A stretch of DNA of 9,375 nucleotides from CAG-791 sp002390025 (GCA_946543465.1 CAMNLR010000067.1:1-9375); one strand, 5' to 3'; counted from the first letter of the stretch, positions 1 to 6,959 are shown. Made by a program: numbers and translations. The notes: generated by a model not told the origin, from the letters alone.

Positions 1-347
1 TCTTCTTCATCGGCACCTTCACAGCCGGCGGCCTGAAGGAGCACTGCGAAGACGGCAAGCTGGTCATCGATCAGGAAGGCCGCCAGAAGAAGCTCATCGA
101 CACTGTCGAGCAGATCACCTTCTCCGGCGAGTATGCCAACAAGACCGGTCAGCCCGTTATGTACATCACAGAGCGCGCTGTCTTCAAACTTGAGAAGGAC
201 GGCGTCCATCTGGTAGAGATCGCACCCGGCATCGACCTGCAGACTCAGGTCCTTGATATGATGGACTTCACCCCCATCATCCCCGAGGGCGGCCCCAAGC
301 TTATGGACGAGCGCATCTTCCGCGACGAGCCCATGGGTATTAAATAA
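1..347 (+). CDS. pct: Propionate/acetate-type CoA-transferase, C-terminal fragment
   Basis: This is the last 114 residues of a gene that begins before the window; codons run in frame from base 3 to the TAA stop. The enzyme moves CoA between short-chain carboxylic acids such as acetate, propionate, lactate or butyrate in the cytosol. Seen: GTFTAGGLK near the start of the fragment, VEQITFSG in the middle, and a C-terminal stretch with QVLDMMDFTPIIP followed by LMDERIF and a PMG ending. This layout is characteristic of the Pct/YdiF family I CoA-transferases. The catalytic glutamate lies upstream and cannot be checked. The acyl-CoA dehydrogenase gene follows 304 bases later on the same strand, which fits fermentation of lactate, propionate or butyrate CoA esters. 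Substrate preference cannot be read from this fragment; acetate, propionate or butyrate CoA-transferase are all possible. The family call is strong, the exact name less so. Confidence 0.85.
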   Translation, partial: FFIGTFTAGGLKEHCEDGKLVIDQEGRQKKLIDTVEQITFSGEYANKTGQPVMYITERAVFKLEKDGVHLVEIAPGIDLQTQVLDMMDFTPIIPEGGPKLMDERIFRDEPMGIK

Positions 348-401
348 CAAAACGTATTAAGCGTTTGCGAACCTGTCAGCATGGCACATTGCTGTCATAT
401 T

Positions 402-457
402 AAAAAAAATAATACCGGCCGGCCTGAGTTAATAAGGGATAGATCAGACCGGCCGGT
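402..457 (-). terminator. Terminator-like inverted repeat facing the minus strand
   Basis: The arms at 414-427 and 444-457 pair over 13 of 14 positions (core ACCGGCCGG/CCGGCCGGT, one C-A mismatch) around a loop of 16 bases. On the plus strand no T run follows. Read on the minus strand, the stem is followed after four bases by eight T (402-409), which is the arrangement of a Rho-independent terminator. No minus-strand gene lies upstream of it. It may end an unannotated antisense transcript, or act on the plus strand as an RNA-stabilising hairpin between two genes. Confidence 0.5.
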
Positions 458-620
458 GACAGGGGCTTTCGGCAACTGTCCGGAAGAGCGGTGGTCTGTC
501 TGTATTCGTTCCTGTGTTCTGAGCCGATCTTTGCTGCTATGGTTAAGGGATATATTGGCGGCAGAAGAGGCATTTCAGAACTAAGGCGCGGCATGACAGA
601 TTCGGCTGTTTCGGATTCAA

Positions 621-629
621 TGTTATAAA
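621..629 (+). promoter_or_regulatory. Probable extended -10 promoter of the acyl-CoA dehydrogenase gene
   Basis: TG at 621-622, one base, then TATAAA at 624-629 form an extended -10 box with five of six consensus bases. No good -35 hexamer lies 17 bases upstream, which extended -10 promoters can tolerate. Transcription would begin near 636, just ahead of the ribosome binding site AAAGGA at 639-644, giving a very short leader. The same TGTTATAA core occurs in the two promoters at 8171-8179 and 8259-8267. Confidence 0.45.
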
Positions 630-651
630 ATGTTTAGGAAAGGATAGTATT

Positions 652-1791
652 ATGGATTTCAAGTTAACTGAAGAGCAGGCAAAGATTAAACAGATGGCAG
701 CGGATTTCGCAAAGAACGATCTGGCTCCCACAATTCTTGAGCGCGACGCAGCGGGCGAGTTCCCCACCGAGCTGTTCAAGAAATTCGGTAAGACCGGCGC
801 CTACGGCCTTCCTTATCCCAAGGAAGTCGGCGGCCTTGGCGGCAGCTACATGAGCTATGTCCAGGCTGTTATGGAAATCTCCAAGGTTGATGCTGCTTTC
901 GGCATCATCTACTCTGTTGACACTTCCCTGTACGGCGGCTCCATCATGAATTCTTCTGCTCCCATCGAGATCAAGAAGAAATTCCTCGAGCCCATCACTT
1001 ACGGTGAGAAGATCGGTTCCTTCGGTCTGACCGAGCCCGGCGCCGGCTCCGACGCTGCAGGCTGCAAGACTGTTGCTGTTCAGGACGGCGACGAGTGGGT
1101 CATCAACGGCTCCAAGTGCTTCAACACCAACGGCCCCGTTGCTGATTTCACAGTTATCTATGCTCTGACCGATCCCGCTCTGGGAACCAAGGGCATGGCT
1201 GCATTCGTAGTTGAGAAAGGCACACCCGGATTTACCGTCGGCCGTGTCGAGAACAAGATGGGTATCCGTCAGGCACAGGTCTCCGAGATGCATCTGGAGA
1301 ATGTCCGTGTTCCCGCTGAGCAGATGATCGCAAAGCCCGGCGAAGGCTTCAAGCTTGCCATGAAGACTCTTGACGGCGGCCGTATCGGCGTTGCTGCACA
1401 GGGTCTTGGTATTGCCAAGGGTGCTTTCGAGGCAGCTGTTGCATACATGAAACAGCGTGAGCAGTTCGGCAAGCCCATCTGCAAGAACCAGTTCCTTGCA
1501 TTCAAGATGGCTGAACTGGCTACACAGATCCAGTCCGCAGAGCTCCTTCTCTACAATGCAGTTGCAGCACACGACGAAGGACGCTACACCATCCAGGCTG
1601 CTATGGCTAAACTTGCCTGCACAGACGCAGCTATGGAAATGACCACATGGGCAACCCAGTTCATGGGCGGCAACGGCTTCATGAAAGAGTACCATGTCGA
1701 GCGCATGATGCGTGATGCCAAGATCACACAGATCTATGAAGGCACCAACGAGATCCAGAAGCTCATCATCTCCGGTTCTCTGTTCCGCTGA
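652..1791 (+). CDS. Short-chain acyl-CoA dehydrogenase (butyryl-CoA dehydrogenase / acryloyl-CoA reductase type)
   Basis: This cytosolic FAD enzyme interconverts a short-chain acyl-CoA and its 2,3-enoyl-CoA, exchanging electrons with electron-transfer flavoprotein. The 379-residue length is normal for the family. Seen: an all-helical N-terminal part (residues 1-120), the FAD/substrate motif FGLTEPGAGSD at 124-134, the beta domain to about 225, and the C-terminal helical domain with QREQFGKPI (268-276), QFMGGNGF (336-343) and YEGTNEIQ (362-369). E363 in YEGT is the expected catalytic base by homology with medium- and short-chain enzymes. The ATG has the ribosome binding site AAAGGA eight bases upstream. 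Having a CoA-transferase gene upstream suggests reduction of crotonyl-CoA or acryloyl-CoA in fermentation. No etfBA genes follow, unlike many butyrate or acrylate loci, so the partner flavoprotein must be encoded elsewhere. The family is certain; the substrate is inferred. Confidence 0.95.
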   Translation: MDFKLTEEQAKIKQMAADFAKNDLAPTILERDAAGEFPTELFKKFGKTGAYGLPYPKEVGGLGGSYMSYVQAVMEISKVDAAFGIIYSVDTSLYGGSIMNSSAPIEIKKKFLEPITYGEKIGSFGLTEPGAGSDAAGCKTVAVQDGDEWVINGSKCFNTNGPVADFTVIYALTDPALGTKGMAAFVVEKGTPGFTVGRVENKMGIRQAQVSEMHLENVRVPAEQMIAKPGEGFKLAMKTLDGGRIGVAAQGLGIAKGAFEAAVAYMKQREQFGKPICKNQFLAFKMAELATQIQSAELLLYNAVAAHDEGRYTIQAAMAKLACTDAAMEMTTWATQFMGGNGFMKEYHVERMMRDAKITQIYEGTNEIQKLIISGSLFR

Positions 1792-1828
1792 TTCTCGAGC
1801 GCAGAAATAGCACACGGAGTAAATCTGA

Positions 1829-1890
1829 TACAGGTTTTCCGCTGATTTTCACAGCTTCAGGGGGCTTGGTCAGCATCAGAAAACCCTGTG
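1829..1890 (+). other. Nested stem-loop in the 3' untranslated region of the acyl-CoA dehydrogenase gene
   Basis: An outer stem pairs ACAGGTTTTC (1830-1839) with GAAAACCCTGT (1879-1889), with one bulged C. Inside it GCTGA (1841-1845) pairs with TCAGC (1870-1874), and a short AGC/GCT pairing (1853-1855, 1864-1866) could close the centre. No T run follows, so this is not itself a terminator; the terminator comes 46 bases later. It may stabilise the 3' end of the mRNA or be part of a small RNA released from it. The pairing is seen by eye; function is unknown. Confidence 0.45.
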
Positions 1891-1934
1891 ATCCGTCTTC
1901 AATGGCCGGACAGATTATCCGGAGAATATGAATC

Positions 1935-1977
1935 AGAATACCCGGTCTGCCGTATAAAGCAGGCCGGGTATTCTTTT
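1935..1977 (+). terminator. Rho-independent terminator after the acyl-CoA dehydrogenase gene
   Basis: A stem of 15 pairs joins GAATACCCGGTCTGC (1936-1950) to GCAGGCCGGGTATTC (1959-1973), with one G-U pair and an 8-base loop. A1935 and T1974 can extend it, and four T follow at 1974-1977. The T run is short but the stem is strong. It separates the acyl-CoA dehydrogenase transcript from the aconitase-family gene. Confidence 0.85.
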
Positions 1978-2003
1978 ATGCCGCATTTTAGTACATTACA
2001 GTC

Positions 2004-2032
2004 TTGCAGAACGAAAGCAAAAAGGATATTCT
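2004..2032 (+). promoter_or_regulatory. Likely sigma-A promoter of the aconitase-family gene
   Basis: TTGCAG at 2004-2009 and TATTCT at 2027-2032 are separated by exactly 17 bases, each matching four of six consensus positions. It lies just after the preceding terminator, in the right place for a monocistronic gene. Transcription would start near 2039, leaving a leader of about 119 bases. Confidence 0.45.
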
Positions 2033-2115
2033 AGTAGGTGATTTTTCAAAATAGAAAAGGCACAGCAGAAGCTGACGGTCTGCCCCGGGCCCCGGCGGTG
2101 TCTGCAAAACAGGAA

Positions 2116-2149
2116 GAGCAGGTGGGGGGATCTGCTCGGCGCAAGGAGG
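2116..2149 (+). promoter_or_regulatory. Leader hairpin and strong ribosome binding site that fixes the aconitase-family start
   Basis: AAGGAGG at 2143-2149 lies eight bases before the ATG at 2158 and is an almost perfect Shine-Dalgarno sequence. It decides the start: an in-frame GTG at 2038 would add 40 residues without a ribosome binding site and with no family resemblance. Just upstream, GAGCAG (2116-2121) and CTGCTC (2132-2137) form a 6-bp stem around a G-rich loop of ten bases, which might influence translation. Confidence 0.6.
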
Positions 2150-2157
2150 TTTATTGC

Positions 2158-4458
2158 ATGATTAAATTGTATGACGGCGGTGTTTATCTGGTTAACGGCA
2201 CGGAGATTGTTCCGGAAGCGGAAGCTGCACGTGTAGAGCAGATGACCGGCCGTAAGGCATGCCCCGCGGAAGACAAAAAGGGCACAATCGCTTACTCAAT
2301 CCTGAAATCACACAATACATGGGAAGACATGGACAAACTGCGGATCCGCTTTGACTCCATGGCATCCCACGATATCACTTTTGTCGGTATCGTCCAGACA
2401 GCGCGCGCTTCGGGCATGGAGAAATTCCCCCTTCCCTATGTGCTGACCAACTGCCATAACTCTCTGTGCGCGGTAGGCGGCACGATCAACGAGGATGACC
2501 ACATGTTTGGCCTCAGTGCCGCGAAAAAGTACGGCGGAATCTATGTTCCTCCTCATATCGCGGTCATTCATCAGTATATGCGTGAAGCAATGGCCGGATG
2601 CGGCAGGATGATCCTGGGCTCCGATTCCCACACCCGCTACGGTGCGCTCGGCACCATGGCTATCGGTGAGGGCGGCGGCGAGCTGGGCAAGCAGCTCCTC
2701 CGCGATACTTATGATGTAGCTTATCCCGGTGTTGTTGCGGTCTATCTGGAAGGAAAGCCCGCCCCTTATGTCGGCCCTCAGGACATCGCACTGGCCCTGG
2801 TCGGCGCAGTCTTTAAAAACGGCTATGTCAAAAATAAGGTCATGGAGTTTGTGGGACCCGGAATTGCTTCCATGACAACCGATTACAGAAACGGTGTCGA
2901 TGTCATGACGACAGAGACAACCTGCCTGTCTTCTGTCTGGAAGACGGATGAGGACACCAGGCAGTATCTGACTGAGCATGGCAGAGCAGACGCCTACTGC
3001 GAACTGAATCCCGCGGATGTCGCTTACTACGACGGCTGTATCCGCATCGACCTGAGTAAGATCCAGCCCATGATCGCGCTTCCTTTCCACCCCAGCAATG
3101 CCTTCACCATCGATGAGGTGAATGCAAACCTTGAGGACATTCTCCGTTCTGTCGAAGTCGAAGCGGAACGCATTGCCAACGGCAGGACGAAGTATACCCT
3201 TCTTGACAAGGTCAAAGACGGAAAGCTGCATGTGCAGCAGGGTATCATTGCCGGCTGCGCGGGCGGTACCTATACAAATATCGTTGAAGCTGCCAATATC
3301 CTGCGCGGCAGAAGCTGCGGCAACGGAGAGTTCTCTCTCGATGTCTATCCTTCCTCTCAGCCTGTCTTCATCGATCTGGCCAGAAAGGGATATGTGGCTG
3401 ACCTCATGGCGGCCGGCGCAATCGTCAAGACTGCCTTCTGCGGCCCCTGCTTCGGTGCCGGCGACACGCCCATGCACAACGGACTGTCCATCCGCCACAC
3501 CACCAGAAACTTCCCCAACCGCGAAGGCTCCAAGCCCGGCAACGGCCAGATGTCTGCAGTGGCTCTTATGGACGCGCGTTCCATCGCGGCTTCCGCGGCA
3601 AACGGCGGCGTCCTGACTTCCGCAGCGGAATTTGACGGCTGGGGAGAGGTCCCTGCCTATCACTTTGATGACACAGTATACAGGGCACGTGTCTACCAGG
3701 GCTATGGCAGCGCGGATACTTCTGTCGAACTTTTCGACGGCCCCAATATCAAGCCCTGGCCGGAAATGGAGCAGCTGGCGGACAATATCCTGCTCAAGGT
3801 CTGTTCCAAGATCCTGGACGAAGTCACAACAACGGACGAGCTGATCCCCTCCGGTGAGACTTCCTCCTTCCGCTCCAACCCTCTGGGCCTGGCGGAGTTC
3901 ACCCTCTCAAGGCGTGATCCCGAATATGTCGGCCGGTCCAAGGAGGTTGACCGGACCGAGCGCTATCGTGTCTCCGGAAAGAGTGCTGCGGAGAAGGATC
4001 CGGTTCTGACGGATGTCTACAAGGTGATCAATACCATTCCCGGATCCGAGTCTGTCAATGTACAGGACATCGAGATCGGTTCCATGGTCTATGCCAACAA
4101 GCCCGGCGACGGCTCTGCCCGTGAGCAGGCGGCCTCCTGCCAGCGTGTCATCGGCGGCCTGGCCAACATTACTCAGGAGTATGCGACCAAGAGATACCGC
4201 TCCAACGTCATGAACTGGGGCATGATCCCCTTCCATCTCAAGGGAGAGCCCGATTCCTTTGAAGTCGGCGATTACATCTACGTTCCCGGCATCCGTGCGG
4301 CTCTGGACGGCGACCTGTCCGATATCAAGGGCTACGTCATCAAGGACGGCAGGGCGGAGCAGATCGACCTCTACATCCAGGATATGACCGAGAATGAGCG
4401 CGAGATCGTCAAGGCGGGCAGCCTGATCAACTTCAACCGCAACCGCAGCAGAGGATGA
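2158..4458 (+). CDS. Aconitase-family [4Fe-4S] hydratase (YbhJ-like)
   Basis: This 766-residue protein is a lyase of the aconitase superfamily, expected to dehydrate and rehydrate a hydroxy-acid in the cytosol through a [4Fe-4S] cluster. Seen in order: CHNSLC (99-104), GSDSHTRYG (154-162, matching the GTDSHT motif of aconitases), GCAGGTYTN (366-374) with C367, AFCGPCFG (426-433) with C428 and C431, and the swivel-domain motif DGSAREQAA (651-659) with S653 and R655. The spacing C367/C428/C431 closely follows the cluster ligands C358/C421/C424 of mitochondrial aconitase. The swivel domain is fused at the C-terminus, as in aconitase A and unlike two-subunit LeuCD enzymes. The overall sequence fits the poorly characterised YbhJ-type hydratases better than citrate-cycle aconitase, because the usual SCTNS around the first cysteine reads GCAGGTYTN. 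It stands alone between a promoter and a terminator, so its substrate cannot be inferred from neighbours. Confidence 0.88.
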   Translation: MIKLYDGGVYLVNGTEIVPEAEAARVEQMTGRKACPAEDKKGTIAYSILKSHNTWEDMDKLRIRFDSMASHDITFVGIVQTARASGMEKFPLPYVLTNCHNSLCAVGGTINEDDHMFGLSAAKKYGGIYVPPHIAVIHQYMREAMAGCGRMILGSDSHTRYGALGTMAIGEGGGELGKQLLRDTYDVAYPGVVAVYLEGKPAPYVGPQDIALALVGAVFKNGYVKNKVMEFVGPGIASMTTDYRNGVDVMTTETTCLSSVWKTDEDTRQYLTEHGRADAYCELNPADVAYYDGCIRIDLSKIQPMIALPFHPSNAFTIDEVNANLEDILRSVEVEAERIANGRTKYTLLDKVKDGKLHVQQGIIAGCAGGTYTNIVEAANILRGRSCGNGEFSLDVYPSSQPVFIDLARKGYVADLMAAGAIVKTAFCGPCFGAGDTPMHNGLSIRHTTRNFPNREGSKPGNGQMSAVALMDARSIAASAANGGVLTSAAEFDGWGEVPAYHFDDTVYRARVYQGYGSADTSVELFDGPNIKPWPEMEQLADNILLKVCSKILDEVTTTDELIPSGETSSFRSNPLGLAEFTLSRRDPEYVGRSKEVDRTERYRVSGKSAAEKDPVLTDVYKVINTIPGSESVNVQDIEIGSMVYANKPGDGSAREQAASCQRVIGGLANITQEYATKRYRSNVMNWGMIPFHLKGEPDSFEVGDYIYVPGIRAALDGDLSDIKGYVIKDGRAEQIDLYIQDMTENEREIVKAGSLINFNRNRSRG

Positions 4459-4567
4459 GCAGGTTTTTTGACCGGCAGGCAGACTGTTTCGAAGGGTCTT
4501 GAACAGGGAGACTTAAACTTTCACAGCGAGGCTTAAACAGCGGGTCCTGGATTAAGAAAGAAATAAT

Positions 4568-4614
4568 AAAAGAAGCATGACCGCAATCATTCGGATGGTC
4601 ATGCTTCTTTTTTT
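4568..4614. terminator. Bidirectional Rho-independent terminator between convergent genes
   Basis: AAGAAGCATGACC (4570-4582) pairs perfectly with GGTCATGCTTCTT (4597-4609) around a 14-base loop. Seven T follow the right arm on the plus strand (4608-4614, partly paired with upstream A), ending the aconitase-family transcript. On the minus strand the stem is followed by a T-rich stretch (complement of AATAATAAAA), so it can also end the operon coming from the right, about 105 bases after the TPM gene stop. Confidence 0.9.
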
Positions 4615-4714
4615 GCAATAGCAATTTTCCTGTATGAACCTGCTGATCCGTCAGGGAGCACCGCATCTGGCCGAGAGCTGAAGTATCCAGGCATGATCCC
4701 GGCTTAATACCGGC

Positions 4715-6877
4715 TTAAAAGCTTCTTCCGGAGCCGGAGTGGGAACTGCCGCTGGAGCCGGAGTATCCGCCGGAATAGGAGGAAGAGCCGCCTGAAGAGC
4801 CGCCGGAGGACCGGTTTTCCTTGGGGCGGGGAGAGTATTGTCTGTGAACGGTGGTATCTATCAGTGTACTGTGTACTTTTTTGATCTTCAGACTTCCGGG
4901 AACCAGGTAGGTATCTGCGTCCTCTCTGATTGTGGGGGTCGCCATGCGGGCTTTTGCGCGCGCGAGGGATGTGCCGCCGAAGATCAGGCCCGCCAGCATC
5001 TCGAGGATGGTGAAGAAGCCCCAGGAGAGAGAAGACCTGGGCACGCGGCCGGTTTTGAGCATGTGGCCGGACAAGTCCAGCCAGCTGTCGGCGGCAGCGA
5101 AATATTCCTGGCTGAGGACCAGGTCGTTGACACGGCCCTGCAGGCGGTTTGCATTGACCTCGGTAAATTTGTCGAGTCCCTTGCCGTAGGCCGAGACTCT
5201 GGTGTCGCCGGAATAGGACGGGCACTTGAAAATGGTCAGCTGCAGGCCGTCATAGTTTTCGCCGAAGCCGTATCCCTTTACCTTCCAGAAAAGATCGCCG
5301 TATTTGTCGCGGTCGAGAATTCCCTCGTTGGGGGCAGTGTGGATCACGACGTCCATGCCGTATTTTTCGGAGAGGGCGGCGGCCTTGGCAGTCAGCTGAC
5401 GGATCTCATCGTCTGTCAGCAGGAAAGCATCATCCACCACGCGGGGCGCGGTGTCATCGTGGAAGCGCTCGATGCTGTCCTCTGCGAGCAGGGCCCAGTC
5501 TTCGGAGTAGGGGGATCCGGTCGTGTACAGGCGCCGGAAGTTTTCGATCCAGTCTGCGACGCCGGTGCCGTAATCGCCCGCCTTCATGTATTCGTAGAGG
5601 ATATTGTCGATCTGGTTTGCAACTGTCTCTGTATACAGGCCCATGGTGTCGGGACCCGTGCAGCAGGCCCACCAGCCGCGGTCATTGGGATCCATGCAGA
5701 TCATGAGGCAGACGCCCTCGCGGTCATCCCCGATGCCGTAGCCGTTGAAATCGTAGAAATCCGCCGCATAGACGGAGCGGGAGAGACCGTAGGTCGAGAG
5801 ATCTGTAAAGACGACAATGTCTTTTCCCAGCTGACCGCGAAGTTCTGCCAGACGGGCCTCCATGGAGGACTCTTCTTCATCCGTGAAGATATCCGCTGTA
5901 TCTACGATGCGGGGGGCGTCTGTATCGTGGTAGAAGGGGAAGGTCCGCGGCTCTTTGGGATACCAGGCGGGCATGTCGGAGCCCTCGCCGACCCTGAGGG
6001 ATTGGTCGGGCTTTTGTCCGTCGGGCAGCATGCGCTCCTGATCCGACAGGGGATCTCCCGCGGTGATGAGCTGCAGCTCATTGTCTTCGCCGTCGTAGTA
6101 GGCCTTTTCCTGTTGTACCTGGGATGCGGTCTGGGTTGCGCTCTCTGCGGAGGACTCGGGATCGATGGCTGTGACCTCCCCGGCGCCGGCAGCTGCTGCC
6201 TGGGCATCCGTGTTTTTTTCCACGGGGGCTGTCTCTTTGCCGCCTCCGCGCAGATAGTTGGACAGGAACCGGGTGCCTGCATAAAGAGGACCGTATACGC
6301 CGTGTTTCTCCTGATACTTGGGAATCTCCCCGGCGGCAAACTGCAGATAATCCTGGGGGATGAGATCCGCCGCGTCCCCGTAGGCCGCGATCAGCGCCTG
6401 GTCCGAAGACTTGACCCATATGAGCTGGAAACCGCTTTTGCCGGGCCCGTAGCCGAAATCACTGCTTTCATAATAGGAGGCCGCCAGGTCGGAAAGGGTC
6501 GTGCCCTCCAGGTAATCGGGGGTGATGGCAAGCAGGGACAGATCCGCCTGGTAGGTCTTCATGAATTCCAGGCAGGTCTGATCGAGCGATTTCTGTTCCT
6601 CCGGCGTCAGCTCGCCGGAGGTGTCGCTGGCCCTGAAATAGGTTTCATTCCACATTGCCTCAGAAGAGGTTTCCTCTGCCTCCGCGGCATAGGATCTGAC
6701 AGTTCCCCGGGGAAGAGCAGCGGCGGCCGAGGCAGCGGTTAAAGCCAGGACCAGTGCCAGAAGGATGGATGGAAGGGCGTTTCCGCGCAGAAAGAATGAA
6801 CGGCCTGTCTTTGTCAGGTTTCTGCGGCGCCTGTGCGCTCCGGAAAGAGAGGAGGGGGGATTTTGTCTTTTTCTCAT
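4715..6877 (-). CDS. Secreted, membrane-anchored multi-TPM-domain protein
   Basis: This is a 720-residue envelope protein of unknown biochemical role. Seen: a basic N-terminus (1-32) and a hydrophobic segment at about 34-55, a signal peptide or anchor; a degenerate TPM-like region at about 86-211; a low-complexity Ala/Ser/Gln linker at about 212-315; TPM domain at 321-452; TPM domain at 477-607; a second hydrophobic segment at about 618-637; and a Gly/Ser/Tyr tail at 689-720. The two clear TPM domains open with similar stretches (HDTDAPRIVD and DDTAPRVVD), about 156 residues apart, indicating internal duplication. TPM (TPM_phosphatase, YgcG/Psb32-like) domains occur in exported proteins, often with Gly-rich tails; a phosphatase activity is not safe to assume. 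The ATG has AGGGAG about nine bases upstream. It lies 81 bases after the zinc-ribbon gene on the same strand, so the two probably share a transcript. Confidence 0.88.
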   Translation of the reverse strand: MRKRQNPPSSLSGAHRRRRNLTKTGRSFFLRGNALPSILLALVLALTAASAAAALPRGTVRSYAAEAEETSSEAMWNETYFRASDTSGELTPEEQKSLDQTCLEFMKTYQADLSLLAITPDYLEGTTLSDLAASYYESSDFGYGPGKSGFQLIWVKSSDQALIAAYGDAADLIPQDYLQFAAGEIPKYQEKHGVYGPLYAGTRFLSNYLRGGGKETAPVEKNTDAQAAAAGAGEVTAIDPESSAESATQTASQVQQEKAYYDGEDNELQLITAGDPLSDQERMLPDGQKPDQSLRVGEGSDMPAWYPKEPRTFPFYHDTDAPRIVDTADIFTDEEESSMEARLAELRGQLGKDIVVFTDLSTYGLSRSVYAADFYDFNGYGIGDDREGVCLMICMDPNDRGWWACCTGPDTMGLYTETVANQIDNILYEYMKAGDYGTGVADWIENFRRLYTTGSPYSEDWALLAEDSIERFHDDTAPRVVDDAFLLTDDEIRQLTAKAAALSEKYGMDVVIHTAPNEGILDRDKYGDLFWKVKGYGFGENYDGLQLTIFKCPSYSGDTRVSAYGKGLDKFTEVNANRLQGRVNDLVLSQEYFAAADSWLDLSGHMLKTGRVPRSSLSWGFFTILEMLAGLIFGGTSLARAKARMATPTIREDADTYLVPGSLKIKKVHSTLIDTTVHRQYSPRPKENRSSGGSSGGSSSYSGGYSGSSGSSHSGSGRSF

Positions 6878-6930
6878 AATCTATATCTCCCTGTGTGGAC
6901 GGACAGTCTTTTTTACCGGTTTCAGATTTC

Positions 6931-6959
6931 AGAAGCTGCAGGGATCACTGCCGGCTTCT
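6931..6959 (-). other. Intercistronic hairpin directly after the zinc-ribbon gene stop
   Basis: On the minus strand AGAAGC pairs with GCTTCT and, inside a small asymmetric internal loop, GCAG pairs with CTGC around a six-base loop. It starts at the last base of the zinc-ribbon stop codon and lies 53 bases before the TPM gene start. No T run follows on the minus strand, so it is not a classical terminator. It could set the ratio of the two products by stabilising the upstream mRNA, or be an RNA-processing site. Confidence 0.4.

Larger units (their letters stand above)
348..651. other. Non-coding gap between the CoA-transferase and acyl-CoA dehydrogenase genes
   Basis: This stretch of 304 bases contains no convincing gene; the short open frames in it lack ribosome binding sites and family features. 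It holds a small hairpin at 374-397 (arms TGTCAGCA and TGCTGTCA, one T-T mismatch), a run of eight A at 402-409, a strong GGCCGG-rich inverted repeat at 414-457, and a likely promoter and ribosome binding site for the downstream gene at 621-644. Bases 458-620 show only weak pairing, such as GACAG/CTGTC at 458-480. No plus-strand terminator with a T run follows the CoA-transferase stop, so some read-through into the next gene is plausible. Confidence 0.6.

Noticed and set aside
400..594. A 64-codon minus-strand frame across the non-coding gap
   Set aside because: No ribosome binding site or recognisable protein features. The terminator-like stem lies inside its 3' end, so a non-coding RNA is more plausible than this protein.
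664..1815. A 383-codon open frame on the minus strand opposite the acyl-CoA dehydrogenase gene
   Set aside because: It mirrors a highly codon-biased gene that avoids codons giving antisense stops. The sequence is Cys/Leu-rich with no recognisable domain or ribosome binding site.
1783..1847. Direct repeat TTCCGCTGATT at 1783-1793 (over the stop codon) and 1837-1847
   Set aside because: Eleven bases with partial extension could be a small duplication, but it can arise by chance and the second copy is part of the nested stem-loop.
2038..2157. A 40-codon N-terminal extension of the aconitase-family protein from GTG 2038
   Set aside because: It has no ribosome binding site and low-complexity sequence, and AAGGAGG at 2143-2149 clearly serves the ATG at 2158.
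2308..3663. A 451-codon open frame on the minus strand inside the aconitase-family gene
   Set aside because: The opposite strand has clear catalytic and Fe-S motifs. The antisense product has no family resemblance, so it is a codon-bias shadow.
4508..4538. GAGACTTAAAC / GAGGCTTAAAC repeat with 20-bp spacing, and CCGGCTTAA twice at 4699-4719
   Set aside because: Short and located between convergent genes, where operator function is unlikely; the second pair overlaps the TPM stop codon.
4838..6742. A 634-codon plus-strand open frame opposite the TPM gene
   Set aside because: Long, but it has no ribosome binding site or domains. The minus-strand reading has a signal peptide, TPM domains and a Gly/Ser tail.
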